From assembly GCA_905221605.1 (NCBI GenBank), contig CAJNDS010000168.1, forward strand, positions 62,001 to 126,000: DNA of 64,000 nucleotides, in the 5' to 3' direction. A model generated the notes under the pieces. That model was given only the letters and a program-made list of their open reading frames with translations. It did not search any database and had not been told where the DNA came from. Source of the DNA: Symbiodinium natans. Taxonomy: Eukaryota > Sar > Dinophyceae > Suessiales > Symbiodiniaceae. This document shows, piece after piece, positions 33,301 through 44,200 of this stretch (positions within the stretch are counted from its first letter, which is position 1; each line of letters opens with the position of its first letter). Made by a program: the position numbers and the translations under genes.

Positions 33301-35900
33301 ACTGCCAAGAGATAGCCGCGAGAACCGTGAAAAAAGAGGCCCATGGGTCAGTTGCTTAGGCCGGATAGCATATATAGCATCAAAGAAGCATGATACAGCT
33401 CAGGGACAGCGGCTGCGTGGAGGGCGAGGCACAGGGTCTCTGGTCTCTGTGATCTTGTGAAGTCCCGATTTCCTCCACAACAGTAGTCTGCCCCTACCTC
33501 TCTTGCCTCCGGGCACGGACGCTAACTCCAGGAGGCGGGAAAGAGACGTCGTAAAATTCGGATGCCGGGGGAGGCAGGACAGGAGCAGCCAAGTCGCTCT
33601 CCACACTGCCGAACACGGATCAAACGAGGCACGTGCTTGCGCACAGAGCCCGAAGCAGGTCCATGATGACATAAGGCAGAGTGGAGACGGGTCTTTGGGA
33701 GCTTGGCATCATGTTGTCTAGACTTGACCTGGAGCCTTGCCAATTGGACACTCCACTGCTGCGGTAGATGCTGCGACGTATACTTGGCCAGCGGCGGTGC
33801 CGAAAACATGCAGCACCAAAGGTGCCTGCGTGGACACATCAAGTCAATGACGGCGGCTGCGAGATGAACGCGGTGTAGTAGGCAGCGGCTCCGATCGACA
33901 GCAACTAAACGCATCATCGACCCACCCCTTTCCGAGTTTGCAGGAGCAACGACGACGATCTTGAGGAAGACAGGGGCGGACGCTGCGAAACCGTCATGCA
34001 CCTTCACGCCCCACGCACAGAAACAGCTAGTCTCTGGCGCGTGTCGCACACCATTGCGGATGGCGTGATGGCTTGCGGGCAGGCCAGCCGCACGTCAAGT
34101 CAAAGGCAAAGGCAAATCACGGGAGACAGCAATGCCGAGCCGCGTCCTATCTCAGGGGTTGTTGGCATCGCTGCCGTCGGAAGTTGCTGCAAGTCTCGGC
34201 TCTGTAACGTGGAAGCACGAGCAAGGGCTGGATGCCACAGCCCAGTCAGCACTCTCGCGATGCCGGTTGCATAAGGTAGGGAGCAGCTGCGCAGCGGAAT
34301 GTCGCCAGCAGGTAGCTGCGGGAACCGTGAAAAAAGAGGCCAATGGGTCAGTTGCATAGGCCGGCCAGCAGCAAAATAAGCATGATACAGCTCAGGGACA
34401 GGGGCTGTGTGGAGGGGCGAGGCACAGGGTCTCTGGTCTTTGTGATCTTGTGAAGCCTCCAGCCGTTGAGGGCTTTAAGTATCATGGGGTCCTCAACCCT
34501 ATGCCCGGAACCCCTAGGGTGTAGCTACACAGCTTGCTCAAGCACCTTGTGCTTACGCACCGGTGTTTAGAGCCTTTCTTATGGACTGCGCTGAAGATTC
34601 AGGCTGAGGGCCTACAAAGCTTCTACGCTGCTATAGGGGTTTAGGGCTGAGGGCTCTCGACACTACGGAACACGGATCAAGCGAGCCGCGCGCAAGCACA
34701 CTCAGCCCGAAGCAGGTCCGTGATGACGTAAGGCAGCGCCTCAAGTCAGTGCACAGGCTTCAACGAGCTACGGCACACGTGGGAAGAAAGCTGCAAGAAC
34801 AGCGCACCAGCAGAGCTCACAAAGGCTGGGACGCGGAGACGGGTCTTTGGGAGCCTGGCATCACCTCTGAACGCCCAGGAAGCTTCTAGATCCTCGACCT
34901 GACCTGGACCTTCGCCAACTGAGAGCAGCAGTGCCGCAGTAACTGTTGAAGCCTCTGCTTGGCCAGCGGCAGTGCTGAGGACACACAGCACCAAAGGTGC
35001 CTGCGTGGACTCATCAACTCAATGACGGAGGCTGCGACGTGAACACAGAATGGGTAGTGCGAGTTCTGGCCAAGGGAAGACAACGAAGAACTCTAAACTG
35101 AAATTCCCGAAGCGCGTCAGCTCTGCGGCACGTTCGATCCAGCACCAACGATCTTGCGGAAGACTCGGACGGACTCTGCAAAACCAGGTATGCGCCTTCA
35201 CACACTCCACTTGCAGAAGCCGCCAGCCTCTGGCGCGTGTCGCGCGAGTTCCGGATGAGGCGATGCCTTGCGGGCAGGCCAGCCGCACATCAAGTCAAAG
35301 GCAAAGGCAAATCACGGGAGACAGCAATGCCGAGCCGCGCCCTATCTCAGGGGTTGCTCGCATCGCTGCCGTCGGAAGTTGCGACAAGTCTCGGGCTCTG
35401 TAACGTGGAAGCACGAGCCAGGGCTGGATGCCACAGCCCAGTCAGCACTCTCGCGATGCCGGTTGCATAAGGTAGGGAGCAGTTGCGCAGCGGAATGTCG
35501 CCAGCCGGTAGCTGCGGGAACCGTGAACAAAGAGGCCAATGGGTCAGTTATGGTCAGTTGCATAGGCCGGCCAGCATCAAAGAAGCATGATACAGCTCAG
35601 GGACAGGGGCTGTGTGGAAGGGCGAGGCACAAGGTCTTTGGCCTTTGTGATCTTGTGAAGTCCCGATTTCATCCTCAAAAATAGTCTGCCGCTCCCGCTC
35701 AAGCATCGCCTGGGAGAGACGTCGTCAACATCGGATGCCAGAAGAGGCAGGACAGGAGCAGCCAAGTCGCTCTCCGCACTGCCGAACGCGAATCAAGCGA
35801 GCCACTCGCTTGCACACTCAGCCCGCAGGAGGTCCGTGGAGACGTGAGGGAGACGTAAGGCAGCGCCTCACGTCAGCCCAAGCGGCTTCAACGGTCCACA
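27400..35900. repeat. higher-order tandem array (~1.0 and ~1.2 kb units)
   Basis: The landmark CAAAGGCA(A/C)AGGCAAATC recurs at 27,711, 28,906, 29,917, 30,930, 32,123, 33,091, 34,101 and 35,296. Spacings are 1,195, 1,011, 1,013, 1,193, 968, 1,010 and 1,195 bp, a long-short-short pattern repeating about every 3.2 kb. Long units carry an extra block reading SPKKVRDDIRQRLKSVHRLQ on + and LPLAKQRLQQLLQHCCSQLA on the minus strand. Short units carry a shortened version (SPKQVHDDIRQ) and a 175-codon minus-strand ORF kept open in four copies (ends at 29,338, 30,351, 32,512 and 33,522). Both strands are open in places, so the coding strand, if any, cannot be chosen. No family is recognised and no TTTAGGG tract occurs inside. 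Confidence 0.8.
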
Positions 35901-37740
35901 ACACATGCTAAGAAGCAAGCTGCAAGAACAGCCCGCCGCTGTCAGTCAGAAAGCCTGGGACGATGGAGACGGGCCGTCTGCGCCTGGTATCTGAACGGCC
36001 GGCATTTCCTAGGGCAGCTACATGGTCCCTTCATGTCCCTTAGTTCGGGGAACCCACCGGGAACCCTCACCCCTCTCATACCCTAGAAAAAAACCCAAAG
36101 GCCCAGATTTAAGACCCGTGCTCGGCCGTGGTCGCGAGGAACGGCCCCAAGAACAGCGGTGTCTTGGGGGACACAGCAAGTCAATCATGGCTCCCGCGAG
36201 GTGAAGACGAAAGGGGAAGAGAGGGTCCCAGACCATGGCAGCCCGAGAAGCTCTCCTAGGGGAGAGGATTCGGGGGACCCCCTGAGGATATAGACCCTTA
36301 TGAATAAGGCCTCTGTTTAAGAGAAGAGGGTTCAGAAGGGCTCCCCTTTGAGGGTCTCCCTTCTCCTACCTAGGATATCCCGAATACATCATCCCTCCAC
36401 CATTCGAGCCATAAGTTGTCACGCTGCAACGATCGTCAACGTGGGAGACGCTTTCCGGCCGCGAGTGGCCTAGCGAAGGTGACAGCAGGGGGCGGGTGAC
36501 GGGGAGCTGTCGGGCCATCAGCAAAGCTGAGGAGTCGATAGGGCTTGGTGTTTAGGGTTTAGGGTTTAGGGTTTAGGGCTTAGGGCTTAGGGTTTAGGGT
36601 TTAGGGTTTAGGGCTTAGGGTTTAGGGCTTAGGGCTTATAGGGCTCAGGGCTTCCTGGCTGCTGCAAGCCGATGTGTCCGCAGCATGTACGATTGCCGCT
36701 GATTGCCCCCAGACCCTGCCCGCAAAATTCAGAGGCTGGGGCCTGTCCACATGCCGTAGATCTAGCAAGCCCCGGGCCAGTAACCTCAATAACCCTGCTT
36801 CAACGGCAGCGAACACGGAAGACACCAGGAGGAGGCGGCAATGTCGTGCTCACATGGTCTGATGCAGCCGCAGACCCGGCAGGGCCTTTCAACTCAAAAG
36901 CAAGTCAGAACGACTACGCCCAGGCAGAGAACGCGCTCTCCTCTGCAAGCAACAGCCCGAGCTTCTGAAGGGCGCATCCCGCTGTTAGCAGGGCGCCAGC
37001 GACCCCGAGCCCAGCTTCGAAGCTAGCCTGGGGAGACTCGCATCATCACTGGTCCAGCTGCCTTTGTCTTGCCACAAGGGCGCGGGTCAAATCTGCCTCT
37101 GGGCGTGGCGCGCGCCATCATGCGGACTCAGCTGCGGAGACAGACGTTGCCGCAAGCCAGGGCAAGAGTCCTAGCGCCTTCGACTCAGGGCGGCTCCATG
37201 AAGTGGGGCGTGGTGACACCCGGAGCTCAAGGGCCCTGTCATGGGGCTAGCTTCGAGGGTAAGGCGCCGTCACACCTGTTTTGCCCATAGGGTTCGGCAC
37301 CCAGAGTTGAACTCGTGACACTCGTCCTGTGTAAGCACAGTGGCAGGGCTTATGGAGCACTGGAATCACCGTTTCTGCCGACAAGCCCATGGAACAGCTT
37401 CATACTGCCGGTGGAGAGAAGCCGGAAGGCATGCGCGACTCTTGCAACGTGCAAAAACACAGCAAGCACGTTGCCGGCTCTTGCCCTGATCTGGTGCCAT
37501 GTAGCAACAGGAAGAGAGTGCAGCTGGCGCAAGCAGCGTCAGCAACGATCAGGCGACAACGCGGCACCCGCGCTCAGGGATGCCGCACCATGGGCCAAGT
37601 TGAACAGCCCACGCCGCAACAAGTCGCGCTGACGCACGGTATCACATGGCGCTCGTCCGTATCAGAATCCTTGGCAGCAGATTGTTGCACAGAAACAAGA
37701 GAGTTAGCTAACTTTAACTCTAAAAAGTGACGTACCTCCC
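35900..37740. other. largely unique sequence with unassigned ORFs
   Basis: 36,009-36,300 contains an element-like stretch whose start (AGGGCAGCTACATGGTCCCTT) resembles one at 19,580. 36,548-36,650 is a TTTAGGG/CTTAGGG tract. + strand ORFs at 36,672-36,968 (ends SQNDYAQAENALSSASNSPS) and 37,315-37,632 show no known domain. They may be exon fragments or chance. Confidence 0.35.
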
Positions 37741-38524
37741 TCATCTGATGTGAACCGGGCCTTACACTTACCCCAAACCCTAAACCCTAAACCCCAAACC
37801 CTAAACCCTAAACCCTAAACCCTAACCTTCGATTGCAAGGAACTTCCGCTGCAGGATGCTCCCGGTCAAGTCGAGGCTGGCGCCGCTGAACGGCGATTGC
37901 ACGATCGGGCGCGGCGCCATGGGGCTTTGACTATGTGTCCTTAATAGGTTTAGGGTTTAGGGTTTAGGGTTTAGGGTTTAGGGTTTAGGGTTTAGGGCTT
38001 AGGGTTTAGGGCTTAGGGCTTAGGGTTTAGGGTTTAGGGCTTAGGGGTACCCCCGTATTATAATCCCTATTCAGGACTGTTAGAATAAGAGGTTTAGGGC
38101 TAGGTGTCCCCAAGCCCCTTAGCCTAGTGGGGGTTTACGAAAATAGGGGACCCCTAAGATGGACCCCCGAATAGTAGGATTCCCTGATAAGAAGGACCCC
38201 AACCAGGGATACACTGAACACTCTATAGCGGAAGCCAATGGCCAGGTCATAAGATAGATGCGAAGCTGCTGTGCAAAATTTCACGAGCCTTGGCGACTTC
38301 ACTGTCTTGTGTTGATGCGGTGTAGGGTTTGGGGTTTAGGGTTTAGGGTTTAGGGTCTAGGGTTTAGGGTTTAGGGTTTAGGGTTTAGGGTTTAGGGTTT
38401 AGGGTTTAGGGCTTAGGGGCAACGAGGTTCTCTGTACTTCCGGGTCACAGTGGGCTGTAACTTCCAGCAGACAGCACGACGCAAGGCTTTTGCCCCGCAG
38501 CATCCACCTGCTCGCATCAGTTGT

Positions 38525-38667
38525 TAAGTACCGTTATTTATTTGGCTAGTAAGTACAGTTATAGAGTACAGTTATGAGGACAGTTATAAAGTACAGATAT
38601 ATTTGGCTAGTAAGTACAGTTATAGAGTACAGTTAGATGTGGTTAGCAAGTACCATGAACCTCCAAG
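38525..38667. mobile_element. truncated foldback MITE-like element
   Basis: The right end CAAGTACCATGAACCTCCAAG is intact. The left CTTGGAGG end is missing and the copy opens at TTAAGTACCGTTATT. The middle has TATTTGGCTAGTAAGTACAG duplicated. Confidence 0.6.
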
Positions 38668-39099
38668 TACTGTGCAAGAAGCCTCCCCTCGCGGCTTCCA
38701 AGCCGCAAGGGGCTGCCCGCCTTTCGTGGCGTAAGGTGCGTAAGCTGCAATACTCGAAAACTGAACCCTAAACCCTAAACGCTAAACGCTAAACCCTAAA
38801 CCCTAAACCCTACCTGGACATGGAAGTCCGAAGTTTTGGCCGCTCAAAGTCTGCAGTCGGGCGCAGCTCCCCACTCATCCTGGGCAGCTGAAGGCTCAAG
38901 GTTTGGGGTTTATGGTTTAGGGTTTAGAGTTTAGGGTTTAGGGTTTAGGGTTTAGGGTTTAGGGTTTAGGGTTTAGGGTTTAGGGTTTAGGGTTTGGGGG
39001 ATATGGTTCCGGGTAAAGGGAATAAGCAGGGGTTGAAGAAGGCAATAGGGCTTCAGGGACTGCAGCGGTCGGCGTCAGGGCTTCAGCTGAACCCAACAG

Positions 39100-39325
39100 G
39101 GTTTCGGGTTTCGGGTTTCGGGTTTAGGGTTTAGGGTTTAGGGTTTAGGGTTTAGGGTTTAGGGTTTAGGGTTTAGGGTTTAGGGTTTAGGGTTTAGGGT
39201 TTAGGGTTTAGGGTTTAGGGTTTAGGGTTTAGGGTTTAGGGTTTAGGGGTTTAGGGTTTAGGGTTTAGGGTTTAGGGTTTAGGGTTTAGGGTTTAGGGTT
39301 TAGGGTTTAGGGTTTAGGGTTTAGG
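39100..39325. repeat. longest TTTAGGG array of the window
   Basis: Starts with three TTTCGGG units, then about 28 nearly perfect TTTAGGG heptamers with one extra G. It runs directly into the left part of a foldback element at 39,326. Confidence 0.95.
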
Positions 39326-39450
39326 GGTACTTATTAACCAATTATAACTGTACTTATAACCCACTATAAGTACAGTTATAAGTACAACCCACTATAAGTA
39401 CAGTTATAAGTACAGTTCTAATTGGTTCATAAGTACCATGAACCCCCAAG
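39326..39450. mobile_element. foldback MITE-like element abutting a TTTAGGG array
   Basis: GTACTTATTAACCAATTATA pairs with the inverse TAATTGGTTCATAAGTACC near the right end, which closes ATGAACCCCCAAG. The outer CTTGGAGG end on the left has been replaced by telomere repeats. Confidence 0.7.
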
Positions 39451-40030
39451 AGGAGCTTAGGCGGTGGGGGCTTCAGCGGCTAGGGTATGCAGGGCTTCTG
39501 TAGGGCATCGGGTATAGGTTCCCTAAACCCCTAAACCCTAAACCCTAAACCCTGAACCCTAAACCCTAAACCCTAAACCCCTAAAACAGGGGTCTTTCAA
39601 GCGAAGAGTTTCTAAGCTTCCTTTTTTCGCGGCACCTCGCCGTCAGGGTCCTTCGAGCTCCCCCTTGCGCAGAGGACGGGGCGCCAAACAGCCGGCAGAC
39701 ATTCAAACGCTGCACCAATGTGTCGAACCCCCTTCGGGCCCAAGGCTCGGAGCTTCGTTCTGAGACACGTCTAGTTTAAGGAACTTGTAACGTTGAGGGA
39801 CTAGGGTTCAGCGCCTAGGGTTAGAGTTGAGGGTTTAGGGTGAAAAAATCTTGGGGTGCCTCTAGAGTACACAGGGTTTATATCGGGCATATAGAGTATA
39901 TGAAGATACGTAGGGCTTCGGCGGGTATATGGGGTCTAGTCTAATTACAGGGTCTTCGTTTTTTTCTTCTAAGATTTAGGAGCTCTGTCACCAAGCCCCT
40001 CTTCTCGCAGTTTCTTTGGGGACAATTGAA

Positions 40031-40126
40031 CTTGGGTGGGCTGGGGGCCCTATGAATTTGATGGCTTTATAAGTATTGTACAGGGCAGTAAGGGTACTAA
40101 TCAAAAAACATGTTCAAACCCGGGCT
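40031..40126. mobile_element. relative of channel B intron 1 (introner-family copy)
   Basis: ATGGCTTTATAAGTATTGTA and CAGGGCAGTAAGGG...AATCAAAAAACATGTTCAAACC align with ATGGCTTTTTATAAGGATTG, GGGGATTAAGGG and AATCAAAAAAAATCTGTTCAAACC of the intron at 44,729-44,850. It starts CTTGGGTGGG. It lies outside any gene I can support. Confidence 0.65.
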
Positions 40127-41279
40127 TAGGGCTTAGGGTTTAGGGTTTAGGGTTTAGGCTTTAGGGTTTAGGCTTTAGGGTTTAGGCTTTAGGGTTTAGG
40201 GTTTAGGGTTTAGGGTTTAGGGCTGTTTAGGCGTTTGGTGTTGGGGGTGAGTGTTTGAGGTACCACCTAGTGACCTAGTCGTGCGTGACGCTGCCAGAAG
40301 TTGGGTACGCACAATGGCTGGCAGCGGCGGAGATGAACTTCCATACACTGTTCAGGAGAGCTGCTTTCCAGATGCCTTTTCAAACACTCAGCGCAAAGTC
40401 CCCGGGCCACCTGCTAGAACCTCTAGACCCTACCTAAACCCTAAACCCTAAACCCTGAACCCTAAACCCTAAACCCTAAACCCTAAGCCCTAAACCCTAA
40501 ACCCTAAACCCTAAACCCCCCAAACCCTCGAACGGCGGGCGATCTCACAAATGCTCGGGACAGCCCAGAAGCAAAGTGAGAGAGCGCCCGCCGCATCTGG
40601 AAGCTGCCGGTGCAATCGCCTTCTCCCTCGACTCCGAGGCTTATGGGGTTTATAGGGTTTAGGGTTTAGGGTTTAGGGTTTAGGGTTTAGGGTTTAGGGT
40701 TTAGGGTTTAGGGTTAACCGCGCCCGGTAGAAGCAACTTGTAGAAGTGAATCCGTATACAAAGAGAACCCCAGGAAGGGAACCTGGCTTAGAACAATCTT
40801 CTCCAGGGCAATGCACCTGTGCGGTTGCCTACAGATCACCATGCAAGCTTAAAAATCATCGCCATACGCCGAATGAGCGCAGGGGTAGACGGAGCACATG
40901 CGCCGGCGACCAAACAAAAAAGACGGTACATCAGTCACCTCATCTTCCGTCCCTCCCCCACACCTCAAGTACTTCATGCGCATGCTCGTTGTCTCGGCTC
41001 CTGTCCGCGTTGCCGAGATGGCAGGCAAAAGTCTTTAGCGGTTCAGCAGCCGTGCTAGGCACAGGGGCCCATGAGTTTGCCACTGAAGACGATGTGACAA
41101 CGCACCAAGAAAAATCTGGCAAGCAGCCAGACGGGGGCGCGTCCTTCAACATCGGCAGTATGCCGACAAGATCGAGTAAAATTTGAAGCACATTCAGGGT
41201 GAGACACTTCGCAAAGACACGGTGAAAGCCGCATCAAATTGAGCCGTAGAGCTCCATGGACCTCAGCTCCCCAAAGAAT

Positions 41280-44200
41280 TCACGCGACGATGTGGTGCAC
41301 ATCACTGAGCTCCGTCTCGTCCATCTCGTTCAGGGCGTGGAGGAAGAGGCGCGCATGAATCATCAGCTCCGCCGAGAGCTCCGCATGCCCCGCCGAGATG
41401 GACAGCAGCTGCTCCGGGCTCAAGCACAGAAGGCTCGTGCACGTCCCCGCGACAGCGTAGCCCAGGTAGTGCCAGTTGGTCCATAAGCATGCCTCGCACA
41501 ACCAATGCCGCGGAACGACTCGCAAGACCGCGCTGTCCTTCGACACCTTCCGGTCGGGCACCACCCCACGCACCCCGGAGACCCCAGTCCCAAGATTCAG
41601 CCACGAAGACCCCCGAGGAAGCGTCCACGTCCGGGCGCTCAGGGGATTGCTCCGTTCGGCGTGCGTCACCATGCCTAGACCCAGGAGTAGCCTAGGAATA
41701 AAAAAGCGTGCCGTTTTTTGGTGCTAAGGGGGCTATAAGGGAAGCCCAACCCTAAAAAAGGACATCAGGACCTACTCCGGGTCCTAGTATCCCTAAGCGC
41801 TAAACCCTAAACCCTAAACCCAATAAGGTCTAGATACTGCCCCGCTTGTAGAGCACAAAGTTGAAGGCAACAAAGAGCATCCTCTGGCAGAAGAGCCCGG
41901 GCGAAAACAGCGCCTCGTTGGGGGCCACCGTCCAGTCTTCGAGACCTTCGGGGTTAGGGTTTAGGGGTTCGGGTGCTTTGGGCTTTGGGTTGTGGGCTTA
42001 GGTTTAGGGTTTAGGGTTAGGGTTTTGGGTTTAGGGTTTAGGATTTTGGGTTTGGGGTTTAGGGTTAGGGTTTCGGGTTTCGGGTTTCGGGTTTAGGGTT
42101 TAGGGTTTAGGGTTTAGGGGTGGGCTACGTTCCTTGTTACCACAGTGCCCCTTTGGGCTTCAGAGGGCGTACCGTTCTTTGGCGAATATTCTGCCCCACC
42201 TTTCATGCAAAGGTCTCGCTGGAAGCTGGGATACTTCACCATGAGCCCCGCCAGCATCTGATGGCGGCCGATGACGGCCCCAAACGACTCGGCAAAAAGC
42301 TGCCCATGGAGCAACTCGGGAAGAAGCAGAGCGATATCTCCTTGGCTGACCTCTGAGCCCCCTCTTAAAGGTTTAGCTTTTGGGCTCCTTATTGTGGTTT
42401 CTACAGAAACCCCAGAAAGTTTTAAAGTCCTAAGAGCCAGCCGGAAGAAAGCCAAGTCTCGCTTGCTGGGCAGGTAGACTCTCTTGACCGTCTGCTTCAG
42501 GTAGCCTTTCAACTGTCGCTCCAAGGCCCAGGACACCGGAAATGTTTCCAGGAAGTCCTGGGTAGCCCAGTCACCAGATTACAACAAAGGGCACACGTGT
42601 TTTGGGTCGGTTACTTTACAAGGGGACCCTAAACCCTAAACCCTAAACCCGAAACCCGAAACCCTAAACCCTAAACCCTAAACCCTGAACCCTAAACCCT
42701 AAACCCTATAAGCCCAAGAGTCAGAAAGCTGGCAGTCAGCCTCCCCCTGCTGCCTCTGCACGCGGCGGATGTCCGAGAGATCGTTGGTCACGATCGACGT
42801 GAACATTGAGACCTAGCTTGCTAAGGGAGGGGCTTACGGGTGTTTGGGGTCTGGGGTTACCCTAAACCCTAAACCCTAAACCCTAAACCCCTTGCAGTCA
42901 CGGATCCATCAGGAGGATCATGGCCGTTGCTGAGAGGGCCAGGCCTGGCAAGCGCTCTCTGCGAGATTCTCGTGACAGCTTTGGGTTTCGGGTTTAGGGT
43001 TTCGGGTTTAGGGTTTCGGGTTTAGGGTTTAGGGTTTAGGGTTTAGGGTTTAGGGTTTAGGGTTTAGGGTTTAGGGTTTAGGGTTTAGGGTGTAGGGTGT
43101 CGGAGGCTCACAATAGTACGTATAACTTATAACCCCCATTGCTAACTGCGCCTAGAAGCCCTAAGTCCTCTAAGTAGGTTACAAGTAGGCCTGCAGTTGG
43201 GGTTCTGAGCACCCATGAACCTCCGAGTAATAGGGACTGACGTGAAGGGTGCAGAATATTGGGGAAAGCTAAGAAGGGTATAGCTCCCTAATTCCCTGGT
43301 AAGAGCAGACCCGAAACCCTAAACCCGAAACCCTAAACCCTAAATCCTAAGCCCTAAACCCTAAACCCCAAACCCCAAACCCCAAACCCTAAACCCTAAA
43401 CCCTAAACCCTAAACCCTGCACCGACTCCGGAGCCAGGCATGCTCTGAACAAGCACCTGCCTCGATCCGTCTGCGAGGTGAGCAGGACGTTGTCCGTGGT
43501 CTTGGACGGAGGGATCCTGTACTCAAGGAGGGACCCTAGAAGCTTCGGGTTTAGGGTTTAGGGCTTAGGGCTTAGGGTTTAGGGTTCTGGGTGTTTGGGG
43601 GCGATTTGGGTACCTTATACCCCTGAAATCCTGGAAATGGCCCACTCCAGCGTAACGCGGTACTGCTCCAGGGTTGACAGGTCCATGAAGTCAGAAGGCC
43701 CCTCGGTGTGGACCCATCCATCCGAGGCTCGGCCGGACGCAAACCTTACTGTTGGTGAGTCGGGAAATGGGGGGAAATAAGGTACCATCTATATAACCCC
43801 TAAATGGGTATATAGGGCAAGAAACCAGGCGCAGGTCAGCCAGTGAAGGCCGATCAGGCACATGACGATCGTGGAGAAGACGTTCCATGCCGCACGCACC
43901 TTCAGCCTTCTGAGTTCGCCTGCCACACGCACGACAGCATGAGACACACATCGCGACGAATAGTGCGCCACAGATCTGCAACCAGACCGTAAGACCCTAA
44001 GACCGTAGGACCGTAAGACCGTACGACCGTGTGCTTCTTCAGCCTGCTTGGGACCCCCCCGAAACCCCAAACCCCCCAAACTCCAAAACCCCAAACCCCA
44101 AGAAACCCCCTAAACCCTAAACCCTAAACCCTAAACCCTAAACCCTAAACCAAAAACCCTAAACCCCCTCAAACAGGCCTCGGTTCCATCTGGCGAAGAT

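Larger units (their letters stand above)
37741..41279. other. telomere-like-repeat-dense spacer upstream of nothing recognised
   Basis: TTTAGGG or CCCTAAA tracts occupy 37,770-37,826, 37,947-38,045, 38,325-38,415, 38,763-38,812, 38,900-38,996, 39,100-39,325, 39,515-39,592, 40,130-40,222, 40,432-40,520 and 40,642-40,715. Two foldback elements and a relative of channel B intron 1 lie between them. A + strand ORF at 40,746-41,186 (146 codons) has no recognisable domain and overlaps the region just downstream of channel B; I do not call it a gene. Confidence 0.65.

Noticed and set aside
39100-39325. true chromosome end
   Set aside because: TTTAGGG arrays are short, in both orientations, and flanked by genic sequence on both sides; interstitial.
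40746-41186. 146-codon + ORF downstream of channel B
   Set aside because: No recognisable domain, low-complexity basic/serine-rich composition, minus strand also partly open.
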